Positions 31,211-39,811 of a DNA stretch of 45,684 nt are shown here, in pieces (within the stretch, counting starts at the first letter, position 1; each line of letters starts with the position of its first letter). Position numbers and translations under genes: made by a program. The notes beneath the pieces are model-generated. The model saw nothing but the letters and a program-made list of their open reading frames with translations, was not told where the DNA came from and ran no database searches. Where the stretch lies: assembly GCF_016902535.1 (NCBI RefSeq), contig NZ_JACSNY010000014.1, positions 1 through 45,684 on the forward strand. The letters are read 5' to 3'. The DNA comes from Anaerotignum lactatifermentans. Its GTDB lineage: Bacteria > Bacillota > Clostridia > Lachnospirales > Anaerotignaceae.

Positions 31211-32074
31211 TTATTTTAAAATGTCTTTGACAACATCCTGCGGGATCACAAAGGAAGGGCTGCCCTGGGCGCCTGCGGCGACTTCGTATTCATCAAAGCA
31301 GATGACAATGTTTCCGTCTGCGTTGATATAGAATTTGGGATCAGACCCGATGGTGCGGAACGCGTTCTGGGCGTCGCTCTGGCTTTCCAGGAAGAACATG
31401 CCGCCTTCTTCTTTGTTCATGCGTTCCATTTCACCCAGAAGATAGGCGTCAATGGGCGTGGTGTAGTTGGCGCCTTCTTTGAATAGATCGGAGAAGGCAA
31501 TAAGCTTGCCGGCTTTCTTGTCGATATTATAGAAGGTATGTTTTTCCCAGGCGGAACCTCTTGCCTCAAACAGCGTAAATTCCAGAGCCAGAATATCCTC
31601 ATTGTCTGTTTTTACGGAATATGTATATTCCATATTTTCGTGGAAATTACCGTCACCGGAGGCTTCCTGCATTTCCTCAATGGTCTGTCCGAAAGCGGCA
31701 ATGATCTGGGCCGCGTTTTCTTTAAATTCCGCGTTCAGCTGCGCCTCCAGTTCCGGATTCATCAGCCCCTGGATCTGAGCGGTTTCTATTTTTGCCTGGT
31801 AGTTGTCCTCTTTCACTTCGTAACGGTTAAGGGTAAGCACACGGACAACGGAATCCATGACGGGTACCTGACTCATGGCATAGGCCAGTGTAGGGCTGGC
31901 GTTGAGGCTGGCGGTCAGCAGACAGAGGCAGGCCGCCGCGCCCATCCATTTATGACGGCTGCTCAGTTTTCTCTTTTCTGCTTTCATGGTATCGGACAGA
32001 CGTTTTTTGAACGCTTCGTCCGCTTTGATGTTTTTATATTCTTCTTTCCATTTGTTCATCATATCATTTTTCAT
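31211..32074 (-). CDS. RsiV-like anti-sigma factor (DUF3298)
   Basis: A 287-residue protein. The cytoplasmic N-terminus (about 1-42; KWKEEYKNIKADEAFKKRLS) would bind the sigma factor. A single membrane segment lies at about 43-65 (MGAAACLCLLTASLNASPTL). The extracellular part resembles the DUF4163/DUF3298 (RsiV/PdaC-like) fold, including FTLFEARGSAWEKHTFYNID and AFSDLFKEGANYTTPIDAYL. In B. subtilis RsiV senses lysozyme and is cut to free SigV. It starts two bases after the stop of the sigma gene, so the two are coupled. Ligand unknown here. Confidence 0.75.
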   Translation of the reverse strand: MKNDMMNKWKEEYKNIKADEAFKKRLSDTMKAEKRKLSSRHKWMGAAACLCLLTASLNASPTLAYAMSQVPVMDSVVRVLTLNRYEVKEDNYQAKIETAQIQGLMNPELEAQLNAEFKENAAQIIAAFGQTIEEMQEASGDGNFHENMEYTYSVKTDNEDILALEFTLFEARGSAWEKHTFYNIDKKAGKLIAFSDLFKEGANYTTPIDAYLLGEMERMNKEEGGMFFLESQSDAQNAFRTIGSDPKFYINADGNIVICFDEYEVAAGAQGSPSFVIPQDVVKDILK

Positions 32075-32076
32075 AT

Positions 32077-32553
32077 TTATACCTCCTGTATTTCCAGTTT
32101 TAATCGTTCCAAGGCACGGTAGAGCCTTGATTTTACAGTGTTTTCATTTAATTCCAGGATCTGCGCCACTTCTGAGATGGTCATATCCTCCAGAAAACGC
32201 AGCACCAGGATCGGCCGATGCTTTGGGTCCAGATGGTCCATCATTTCCTCAAAACTGATGTGGGAATAATCGTCTGTCAGGGGCTCCAGATGCTCCATGG
32301 CGCCATCCTCCAGATAAATGATTTTTTGTCTGTCCTTTATATGGCTGAGGGCCGTGCGGGCGATAATGGTATAGAACCAGGATTTCATTTTTCCGGTGTC
32401 CTTCAGACTGTTGATGGAGCGCAGCGCTTTTACCACACTTTCGTTCAGAATGTCCTCAGCATCCTCCTTGTTTTTGACATATGTATAAGCGAACCGGTAC
32501 GCAGCGTCTACATTTTCATTGATAAATTGTTCAAACATGTTTGCTTTGTTCAT
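32077..32553 (-). CDS. ECF sigma factor (SigV-like)
   Basis: A 158-residue ECF sigma factor. Region 2 covers about 8-75 (VDAAYRFAYTYVKNKEDAED; ILNESVVKALRSINSLKD; KSWFYTIIARTALSHIKDRQ) and region 4 covers about 105-155 (LDPKHRPILVLRFLEDMTIS; VAQILELNENTVKSRLYRAL). The ATG follows AGAAGGAGGTC. The adjacent RsiV-like gene is its likely inhibitor. A motif that fits ECF promoters lies just upstream, consistent with autoregulation. It may respond to cell-envelope stress, as in the SigV-RsiV pair. Confidence 0.88.
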   Translation of the reverse strand: MNKANMFEQFINENVDAAYRFAYTYVKNKEDAEDILNESVVKALRSINSLKDTGKMKSWFYTIIARTALSHIKDRQKIIYLEDGAMEHLEPLTDDYSHISFEEMMDHLDPKHRPILVLRFLEDMTISEVAQILELNENTVKSRLYRALERLKLEIQEV

Positions 32554-32577
32554 TTTTTGACCTCCTTCTGTACCTAA

Positions 32578-32604
32578 GACGTTTTTTCAGAGGGAAAAAG
32601 TTTT
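32578..32604 (-). promoter_or_regulatory. Candidate autoregulated ECF promoter
   Basis: On the minus strand AAAAC (complement of 32600-32604) is followed after 18 bases by CGTC (complement of 32578-32581), the two halves of the usual ECF pattern (AAC/CGTC), 24 bases before the sigma gene start. The spacing is one or two bases longer than usual. Confidence 0.4.
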
Positions 32605-32711
32605 GGAAAATAAAAATTTTTTTCTGCGTTCCATTTTAACAGAGAAAATGCCCCTGTCTATGGAAATAAAAACCCACGGAGCAAGATTAAATAAATATTA
32701 AAAGAAATCGT

Positions 32712-32740
32712 CTGTCATCTTCCAAAATATCTTCTATAAT
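32712..32740 (+). promoter_or_regulatory. Promoter of the efflux operon
   Basis: CTGTCA (32712-32717), 17 bases, TATAAT (32735-32740), 40 bases before the adaptor gene. Confidence 0.65.
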
Positions 32741-32779
32741 TTTTCCCAGAACTGAATGAGCAGGTAAGGAGGAAATGAT

Positions 32780-34003
32780 ATGAAGCTGACAAAAAAGAAG
32801 ATTCTGCTGGGGGTTGCCATCGCGGTTGTGGTGATCGGCGGCGCCAAAATGGCTCTGGGGGCGAAAAACGCCAAGCCCGCTGGCACGCCGGTGATGACAG
32901 CGGCGGTAACAAAAGGGGATCTGAGCCAGACCTTAAAGCAGAAGGCGGTATTGGAAGGAACGGAAAGTATTGAGGTCGTTTCCAAGCTGCATTATAAAAT
33001 ACAGGAACTTCTGGTCAAAGAAGGGGATAAAGTGACGAAGGGGCAGCTTCTGGCGGTGCTGGACAGCAGCAATCTCCAGCAGGAAATTTCCCTGACACAG
33101 GGGGATTTGAAGCTGCTGGAATACCAGCAGCAGGAAACCCTGGACAGCCGCCAGAAGGAATATGACAACGCTCTGGCCGTAAAAAATGAAGCCCAGAAAG
33201 CCTATGACAAGGCAGCGGCCCTGTATAAAGCCGGGGCAGGTACCGAACAGGAAATGGATAATGCCAAGTCCACCCTGGAAAAAGCACAGCGGGACCTGGA
33301 TGCCATTCCCACGGAAAACGGGAAAGCTGTTCTGACCGATTCCGAAAGACAGACCAGAAGCAATACCTTGCAGAAGGCCAGCGTACAGGCCCAGACCTTG
33401 AATGACTGCCAGATCCGCAGCTCCATCAGCGGAACGGTCACCAGAGTCAATACAAAGGTAGGCAGATTCGCCGATGAAACGGAAAACAGCAAGCCCATGT
33501 TTGTGATCGAGGACATCGACCATTTGCAGATGAAGGTTCTGGTCAGTGAAAATGACATCGATCAGGTGGAAGTGGGTCAGAAAGTAGAAATCAGAGCGGA
33601 GATTCTGGAAGGCGACACCGTCAGCGGCGTGGTGGAGCGGATCTCTCCCACAGGTGAACAGAAAAACAGCAGCTCCAGCGAACGAGTTATCCCGGTATAT
33701 ATCCGTGTGGAGGGAGAGAATGAAAAACTGATCGCCGGGATCACGGCGGAGGCCACTATTCTGATCGCTTCCGCAAAGGACGCGCTGATCGTTCCCATTG
33801 AAGCCGTTGGGCAGCAGGTGGACGGCACAACAGCGGTCTATACTGTGACAGAGGAAGGCGTTGTACATATTGTGCCCGTAACCGTTGGGCTGGAAACGGA
33901 TCTGGAGGCGGAGCTGAAGGACTGCCAGATTCCGGAGGGCACAAAAGTCATCCTGAATCCTTCCGCAAATCTGACGGAAGGAATGATGGTTGCGGTACAG
34001 TAG
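32780..34003 (+). CDS. Efflux adaptor protein (MacA/YknX-like, HlyD family)
   Basis: A 407-residue membrane-anchored adaptor with an N-terminal membrane segment (about 8-28, KILLGVAIAVVVIGGAKMAL), a biotinyl-lipoyl-like fold (VSKLHYKIQELLVKEGDKVT, then KGQLLAVLD), a coiled-coil hairpin (about 100-190), and a C-terminal beta barrel (DHLQMKVLVSENDIDQVEVG). It would link the ABC transporter in the membrane to exported substrates such as peptides, macrolides or bacteriocins. The ATG at 32780 follows AAGGAGGAAATGAT. First gene of a three-gene operon. Confidence 0.85.
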   Translation: MKLTKKKILLGVAIAVVVIGGAKMALGAKNAKPAGTPVMTAAVTKGDLSQTLKQKAVLEGTESIEVVSKLHYKIQELLVKEGDKVTKGQLLAVLDSSNLQQEISLTQGDLKLLEYQQQETLDSRQKEYDNALAVKNEAQKAYDKAAALYKAGAGTEQEMDNAKSTLEKAQRDLDAIPTENGKAVLTDSERQTRSNTLQKASVQAQTLNDCQIRSSISGTVTRVNTKVGRFADETENSKPMFVIEDIDHLQMKVLVSENDIDQVEVGQKVEIRAEILEGDTVSGVVERISPTGEQKNSSSSERVIPVYIRVEGENEKLIAGITAEATILIASAKDALIVPIEAVGQQVDGTTAVYTVTEEGVVHIVPVTVGLETDLEAELKDCQIPEGTKVILNPSANLTEGMMVAVQ

Positions 34004-34016
34004 GGAGGCACTGGAT

Positions 34017-34715
34017 ATGAAGGAAATCATCAGAATCGAACATCTGAATAAATATTATGATACCGGCGCCATTCAGGTCCATGCCCTGCGGGGGATCAAT
34101 CTAAGTGTCTATGAAGGCGAGTATGTGGCGATTATGGGCCAGTCCGGCTCCGGGAAATCCACACTGATGAATATTCTGGGATGCATGGACCGGCAGTTTG
34201 AGGGGGTCTATGAATTAGACGGCATTTCTATCTCCGGGCAGAACGAGGATCAGCTTTCTGCGATCCGGAATAAAAAGATCGGGTTTGTTTTCCAGGCCTT
34301 TCAGCTGATTCCCCGTACATCCGCCCTGAAAAATGTGGAGATCCCCATGATCTATGGCGGCATGAAAGGCGAGGAACGCCATGAACGGGCAAAACAGCTG
34401 TTGGAGAAGGTGGGCCTGGGCGCCAGAATCCACCATATGCCCAATGAGCTGTCCGGTGGTCAGAAGCAGAGGGTGGCCATTGCCAGAGCTCTGGCCAACA
34501 GCCCCGCCATTATTCTGGCCGATGAGCCTACGGGGAATCTGGATACCAGATCCTCCCATGAGATTATGGATTTTTTCACGGAATTGAACAAAGAAGGGGC
34601 TACGGTCATCGTAGTTACCCATGAGGAAGATATTGCCGCCTGCACCAAGCGGATCATCCGTTTTCAGGATGGACAGATCATACAGGATGAAAGGGTGGTG
34701 AAGGAGGAATGTTGA
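34017..34715 (+). CDS. ABC transporter ATP-binding protein (MacB/YknY-like)
   Basis: A 232-residue ATPase: Walker A GQSGSGKST (about 43-51), Q-loop FVFQAFQLIP, signature LSGGQKQRVAIARAL (about 147-161), Walker B IILADEPTGNLD (about 167-178), and switch His in VVTHEED. It matches the LolD/MacB-type subfamily (LNKYYDTGAIQVHALRGINL). The ATG at 34017 follows AGGGAGGCACTGGAT; it overlaps the permease gene by seven bases. Confidence 0.92.
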   Translation: MKEIIRIEHLNKYYDTGAIQVHALRGINLSVYEGEYVAIMGQSGSGKSTLMNILGCMDRQFEGVYELDGISISGQNEDQLSAIRNKKIGFVFQAFQLIPRTSALKNVEIPMIYGGMKGEERHERAKQLLEKVGLGARIHHMPNELSGGQKQRVAIARALANSPAIILADEPTGNLDTRSSHEIMDFFTELNKEGATVIVVTHEEDIAACTKRIIRFQDGQIIQDERVVKEEC

Positions 34716-35917
34716 TTTTTGAAAATATCCGTCTGGCGGCCTCTTCCATCCGGGCAAACAAAATGCGGTCTTTTTTGACGATGCTGGGCATGATTATCGG
34801 CATCAGCTCCGTCATCGCCATTGTTTCCCTGGGGGATACCATGCGCAGTGTGGTAGCCAATGAGTATAAGAATGTTGGCCTCGGTCTGGCCTATGTCTAT
34901 ATCAATTCACAGGAGGATTATCTGGGCGAAAATGAGCTTTTTACCCAGGAGGAAGCGGACCGGCTGAAGGAAGCCATGGGAGACAGCCTGCGGTATGTGG
35001 GTTTTAATCAGAGTACCCGAACGGATTTGAGCGTAGGGCGCAGAACCAGCAAAATTTCTGTGACGGGGCTGGCGGAAAATCCCACAGCCATGAAGAATCT
35101 GAATATTATTTACGGCCGGATGCTCAATGATGAGGATGTGCAGAAAAAACGGCATCATCTGGTCCTCCAGAAAGAGACGGCGGTCAATATGTTCGGTACG
35201 GAAAACGCCGTCGGGGAAACCGTCAAAATCAAGCTTAACAATAATCTGGAGGAATTCCTGGTGGTAGGGGTCTACCAGAATACAGATTCCGCGCTGATGA
35301 AAGCCCTTCAGGGCGGCAGTATGGAAACGGCCTATATCCCGGAAAGTATCCTTGTATCGCCGGACAGCATGATGTGGAGCGTTTACATGATTATCAATGA
35401 CGCGTCGCAGATGGATCTGATGAAGGAACGGATCGTGTCTTATTTTTCCAGAACAAAAAATATAGACCGTCAGTCCATTGTTATGAGCTCCGCGTCGGAA
35501 GAAATGAATATGGTAGACAGTATGCTGGGCTCTTTGTCCGCGGTAGTCGGCGCCATTGCCGCCATTTCTCTGGTAGTGGGCGGTATCGGCATTATGAATA
35601 TCATGCTGGTTTCCGTAACGGAGAGAACCCGGGAGATCGGCATACGAAAGGCGCTGGGAGCTAAGACCAAAGATATTCTGACCCAGTTTCTGGTGGAAGC
35701 GGCTATGATTTCCGCCGCCGGCGGCATGATCGGCACGGCGCTTGGGATTTCTGTGGTTGCCATCGGCGGCATGGCCTTTGGCATTACGACGGTAGTGAAA
35801 TTCCAGGTGATCGTTATCGCTGTGGTCTTTTCCGCTATGGTAGGGCTGGGCTTTGGCCTGTATCCAGCCAGAAAAGCCGCCAAAGCAGACCCGGTGATCG
35901 CTCTGCGTTATGAATAA
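34709..35917 (+). CDS. ABC transporter permease (MacB/YknZ-like)
   Basis: A 402-residue permease with the MacB plan: one N-terminal membrane helix (RANKMRSFLTMLGMIIGISS then VIAIVSLG), a large extracytoplasmic domain (about 60-270), and three C-terminal helices (about 275-385) containing VVGGIGIMNIMLVSVTERTR and EIGIRKALGAKTKDI. Together with the adaptor and ATPase it forms a MacAB/YknXYZ-type exporter. ECF control by the neighbouring sigma factor is possible but no ECF motif was found before the operon. Confidence 0.9.
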   Translation: MLIFENIRLAASSIRANKMRSFLTMLGMIIGISSVIAIVSLGDTMRSVVANEYKNVGLGLAYVYINSQEDYLGENELFTQEEADRLKEAMGDSLRYVGFNQSTRTDLSVGRRTSKISVTGLAENPTAMKNLNIIYGRMLNDEDVQKKRHHLVLQKETAVNMFGTENAVGETVKIKLNNNLEEFLVVGVYQNTDSALMKALQGGSMETAYIPESILVSPDSMMWSVYMIINDASQMDLMKERIVSYFSRTKNIDRQSIVMSSASEEMNMVDSMLGSLSAVVGAIAAISLVVGGIGIMNIMLVSVTERTREIGIRKALGAKTKDILTQFLVEAAMISAAGGMIGTALGISVVAIGGMAFGITTVVKFQVIVIAVVFSAMVGLGFGLYPARKAAKADPVIALRYE

Positions 35918-35936
35918 AAAAGTAAGGTAAAATGTC

Positions 35937-35985
35937 AAAAAAGGTGTAAAACATGGAAAAAATTCATGGGTTGCACCTTTTTTTG
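35937..35985 (+). terminator. Terminator of the efflux operon
   Basis: AAAAAAGGTGTAA (35937-35949) pairs with TTGCACCTTTTTT (35971-35983), one G-T pair, with an inner CATG/CATG. It ends just before the dnaE -35 box. Confidence 0.75.
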
Positions 35986-35987
35986 TG

Positions 35988-36014
35988 TTGATTTGGGCGG
36001 GAGTATGGTATAAT
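35988..36014 (+). promoter_or_regulatory. Promoter of dnaE
   Basis: TTGATT (35988-35993), 15 bases, and TATAAT (36009-36014) preceded by TGG (extended -10), 37 bases before the start. No other promoter was found before mtrB, pfkA or pyk. Confidence 0.65.
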
Positions 36015-36050
36015 ACTTTGATGTGGAATCTTGGGAAGGAGGCGTTTTTC

Positions 36051-39000
36051 ATGGAAGAACAGAATATGGGAAGCGGGCAGAGACCTTTTACCCATCTGCA
36101 CGTTCATACGGAATACAGCCTTCTGGATGGTTCGGCAAAGATTAAGGAACTGGTGGAACGGGTGAAAGAACTGGGCATGGACAGCATTGCCATCACCGAT
36201 CACGGCGCCATGTACGGTGCCATCGAGTTTTACAAAGCGGCAAAGGCTGCGGGCGTCAAACCCATCCTTGGCTGCGAAGTCTATGTGGCGGCCGGCTCCC
36301 GTCTGGTCAAGGAGGGCAAGGGCGGCGGTTATTACCACCTGGTGCTTCTGGCGGAAAATGAGGAAGGCTACCACAATCTGATTAAACTGGTTTCTTATGG
36401 ATTTATTGATGGATTTTATTATAAGCCGCGGGTGGATAAGGACCTGCTGCGTCAATACCACAAGGGCATTATTGCGTCCTCTGCCTGTCTGGCGGGGGAG
36501 GTAGCCAGAGATGTTTTGACGCTGTCCTATGACCATGCAAAGGAAGCGGCGCTGGAATATCTGGATATCTTCGGGGAAGGAAATTTCTTCCTGGAATTGC
36601 AGGATCACGGCATGGCGGAGCAGAAAACTGTCAATGAGGCCCTGAAGCGGATGTCCCGGGAAACGGGGATTCCTCTGATCGCCACCAACGACAGCCATTA
36701 TATCTATAAAGAGGACGCGGTGCCCCATGATGTGCTTTTGTGCATCCAGACAGGCAAGACTGTACAGGATGAGGACCGTATGCGTTATGAGGGCGGACAG
36801 TTTTATGTGAAAAGCCCGGATGAAATGTACGCGCTGTTTCCGGATACGCCGGAGGCGCTGGAAAATACGGCAAAAATCGCCGAACGGTGTAATGTGGATT
36901 TTGTGTTCCACGAATTAAAACTGCCCCGTTTCGATGTGCCGGAGGGCAAAACGGCGAAGGAATACCTGCGGGAGCTTTGCTACGCCGGTTTCCGGGAATT
37001 GTATCCGGAGCCCAAAGATGAATGGAAGGAGCGGCTGGAGTACGAGCTGCGCACCATTGAGACCATGGGCTATGTGGATTATTTCCTGATTGTATGGGAT
37101 TTTATCCGCTATGCCAAGGAACATGATATTATTGTAGGGCCGGGGAGAGGTTCCGCGGCAGGGAGTATGGTCTCCTACTGCCTGCATATTACCACCATCG
37201 ACCCTTTGCGTTATGATTTGATTTTTGAGCGCTTCCTGAATCCGGAGCGTGTCAGTATGCCGGATATTGATGTGGATTTCTGCTATGAGCGCAGACAGGA
37301 AGTCATTGATTATGTTATTGAGAAATACGGAGAGGACCATGTAGCCCAGATCATTACCTTTGGAACCATGGCGGCCAGAGCGGCCATCAAGGATGTGGGC
37401 CGGGCGCTGGCGATGCCTTACGCCGACGTGGACCGGATCTCCAAAATGATTCCTACGGAGCTGGGAATCACCATAGAAAAAGCCTTAAAAATGAACCCGG
37501 AACTGCGGGCAGCTTATGAAAGCGAAGAGACTACCAAAAATCTGATAGATCTGTCTATGCGTCTGGAGGGCCTGCCCCGTCATTCCTCCACCCACGCGGC
37601 TGGTGTTGTTATCTGCCGGGAGCCGGTTATGGAGTATGTGCCCCTCAGCGCCAACGATGGGCAGGTCAATACCCAGTATACCATGACGCTTCTGGAGGAA
37701 CTGGGACTTTTGAAAATGGACTTTCTGGGACTGCGTACCCTGACGGTTATTCAGAACGCCGTAAAAGAAGTGGAGCGTATCCATGGCGCGAAGCTGGATA
37801 TGGATACCCTGCCGGATGATGACCCAGCCGTATACCAGCTGATTTCCCAGGGAAAAACAGAGGGTGTGTTCCAGTTGGAAAGCGGCGGTATGAAGCAGTT
37901 CATGCGGGAACTGCAGCCAGAACGGCTGGAAGACTTGATTGCCGGGATTTCTCTGTATCGTCCCGGTCCTATGGATTTTATTCCTAAATATATCAAAGGG
38001 AAGAACAACCGGGAAAATATTCAGTATACCCATCCGGCTTTGGAGCCGATTTTGAAAAATACTTACGGCTGTATCGTATATCAGGAACAAGTTATGCAGA
38101 TCGTACGGGATCTGGCTGGATACAGCCTGGGCAGAAGCGACCTGGTTCGCCGCGCCATGAGCAAAAAAAAGGCGGATGTTATGGCAAAAGAGCGGCAGAA
38201 CTTTGTTTACGGCGACGGACAGGAAGTGCCCGGCTGTGTGGCAAAGGGCATCCCCGCCGAAGCGGCGGAGAAAATATTTGACGAAATGACCGATTTTGCC
38301 AAGTATGCCTTTAATAAGAGCCATGCGGCCTGCTATGCTGTGGTAGGCTATCAGACGGCGTGGCTGAAAGCCCATTATCCGGTGGAATTTATGGCGGCGC
38401 TGATGACCAGCGTTATGGACAACGCAAATAAAGTTTCCGGTTATATTGAAGAATGCAAGAAAATGGGCATCCGGCTTTTGCCGCCGGATATCAACGAGGG
38501 ATATGGTCATTTCTCTGTATCGGAGAACCAGATCCGATTTGGGCTGGCGGCCATAAAAAACGTAGGAAGAAATGCCGTAGACGCTTTGGTGGCGGAACGG
38601 GAGAAAAACGGACCTTTTGTCTCGCTGACGGATTTCTGCAGCCGCATGGAAAGCGGGGAGTGGAACAAGCGCGGGCTGGAAAGCCTGATCAAATCCGGCG
38701 CTTTGGACTCTCTGGGCGGAAAACGAAGTCAGTATATGGCATGTTATAAGGGAATCCTGGACGGCATCGGACAGTCCAGAAAAAATAATATTGACGGCCA
38801 GATGAACCTCTTTGATTTGGGAGGCGCATCGGCAGCGCAGACCGATGATCTGCCGCAGATCGGGGAATTTCCGCAGAAAGAACTGTTGGCTATGGAAAAA
38901 GAAGTTTTGGGCATTTATGTCAGCGGTCACCCGTTGGCGGTTTATGAAAAGGAACTTCGCCGGAAGGTGAGCCATACCAGCATAGATTTTCTTCCGGAAG

Positions 39001-39530
39001 AGGAAGAAGAAGACAGGATGCAGGTGACAGAAGGAACAAAGGTTTCTGTTGGCGGCATGATTGCGGCGAAAAATGTGAAATATACCAGAAATAATGAAAA
39101 AATGTGCTTCCTGACGCTGGAAGACCTGCAGGGGAATATAGAAATCGTTGTATTTCCGAAAGTCATGGAGCAGTGCGGCGCATCCCTGGACGAGGAAAGC
39201 GTGGTGCTGGTGAAAGGCCGGGCCAATGTATCTGCCGATGGAGAGGCCAAAGTGATCGCTTCGTCGATCGTTCCTCTGATGCAGGAAGGATCGGAGAAAA
39301 AACCGGCTTCCCTCTGGCTGAAGCAGCCGGCGGGAGAGGAAACACCGCTGGTATGGATCACAGCCATATTACAGAAATACAAAGGCGATACGCCTGTGTA
39401 TATATATGAAGAAAAAACAAAACAAAAGATGAAAGCGGACCGGAAATTCTGGGTAACCTTAGAAGAAGGCCTGCTAAAGGAACTTCGAGAACTGCTGGGC
39501 GAGAAAAATGTGGCGGTAAAGAATGGATAG
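36051..39530 (+). CDS. dnaE: DNA polymerase III alpha subunit, DnaE type
   Basis: The 1,159-residue replicative polymerase subunit. The PHP domain begins THLHVHTEYSLLDGSAKIKE (about 14-33) with SIAITDHGAMYGAIEFY. The polymerase core has VGPGRGSAAGSMVSYCL (about 364-380) and the catalytic aspartates in MPDIDVDFCYERR (about 401-413). A helix-hairpin-helix region, FNKSHAACYAVVGYQTAWLK, and an OB-fold near 1,000-1,070 follow. In Firmicutes with PolC, DnaE mainly extends primers on the lagging strand. The ATG at 36051 follows GGAAGGAGGCG. It is the first gene of a likely dnaE-mtrB-pfkA-pyk transcription unit. Confidence 0.95.
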   Translation: MEEQNMGSGQRPFTHLHVHTEYSLLDGSAKIKELVERVKELGMDSIAITDHGAMYGAIEFYKAAKAAGVKPILGCEVYVAAGSRLVKEGKGGGYYHLVLLAENEEGYHNLIKLVSYGFIDGFYYKPRVDKDLLRQYHKGIIASSACLAGEVARDVLTLSYDHAKEAALEYLDIFGEGNFFLELQDHGMAEQKTVNEALKRMSRETGIPLIATNDSHYIYKEDAVPHDVLLCIQTGKTVQDEDRMRYEGGQFYVKSPDEMYALFPDTPEALENTAKIAERCNVDFVFHELKLPRFDVPEGKTAKEYLRELCYAGFRELYPEPKDEWKERLEYELRTIETMGYVDYFLIVWDFIRYAKEHDIIVGPGRGSAAGSMVSYCLHITTIDPLRYDLIFERFLNPERVSMPDIDVDFCYERRQEVIDYVIEKYGEDHVAQIITFGTMAARAAIKDVGRALAMPYADVDRISKMIPTELGITIEKALKMNPELRAAYESEETTKNLIDLSMRLEGLPRHSSTHAAGVVICREPVMEYVPLSANDGQVNTQYTMTLLEELGLLKMDFLGLRTLTVIQNAVKEVERIHGAKLDMDTLPDDDPAVYQLISQGKTEGVFQLESGGMKQFMRELQPERLEDLIAGISLYRPGPMDFIPKYIKGKNNRENIQYTHPALEPILKNTYGCIVYQEQVMQIVRDLAGYSLGRSDLVRRAMSKKKADVMAKERQNFVYGDGQEVPGCVAKGIPAEAAEKIFDEMTDFAKYAFNKSHAACYAVVGYQTAWLKAHYPVEFMAALMTSVMDNANKVSGYIEECKKMGIRLLPPDINEGYGHFSVSENQIRFGLAAIKNVGRNAVDALVAEREKNGPFVSLTDFCSRMESGEWNKRGLESLIKSGALDSLGGKRSQYMACYKGILDGIGQSRKNNIDGQMNLFDLGGASAAQTDDLPQIGEFPQKELLAMEKEVLGIYVSGHPLAVYEKELRRKVSHTSIDFLPEEEEEDRMQVTEGTKVSVGGMIAAKNVKYTRNNEKMCFLTLEDLQGNIEIVVFPKVMEQCGASLDEESVVLVKGRANVSADGEAKVIASSIVPLMQEGSEKKPASLWLKQPAGEETPLVWITAILQKYKGDTPVYIYEEKTKQKMKADRKFWVTLEEGLLKELRELLGEKNVAVKNG

Positions 39531-39537
39531 GAGGCTT

Positions 39538-39792
39538 ATGATGAAAGAGGATGACAAATTTTTTGCGGAAGCGCCGTTTATCTGCGTGAAAGCAATGGAA
39601 AAGGGTGTGAATATTATCGGCGTAACCAGGGGAGAAACAACAAAGATACATCACACTGAAAAACTGGACCGCAACGAAGTTTTGATCGCGCAGTTCACAG
39701 AGCATACCTCGGCCATCAAAGTCAGAGGGAAAGCGGAGATTTATACCCCCTACGGCGTCATCCATAGTGGGGAAACAGAGGAAAGTGTATAA
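39538..39792 (+). CDS. mtrB: Trp RNA-binding attenuation protein (TRAP)
   Basis: The 84-residue protein closely follows B. subtilis TRAP. The blocks IIGVTRGETTKIHHTEKLD and IAQFTEHTSAIKVRGKAEIY cover the ring-forming beta sandwich. Tryptophan-contact positions T30, Q52, T54 and S58 and the RNA-binding K42, K61 and R63 (K37, K56, R58 in B. subtilis) are all present. TRAP forms an 11-mer that, with tryptophan bound, wraps a run of GAG/UAG triplets in trp leader RNA and stops transcription or translation. The start is ATG at 39538 (or 39541), after TAGGAGGC. Its place between dnaE and pfkA differs from the mtrAB operon of Bacillus, and no mtrA is nearby. Confidence 0.88.
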   Translation: MMKEDDKFFAEAPFICVKAMEKGVNIIGVTRGETTKIHHTEKLDRNEVLIAQFTEHTSAIKVRGKAEIYTPYGVIHSGETEESV

Positions 39793-39811
39793 CTTATTGG
39801 GAGGAATTATC

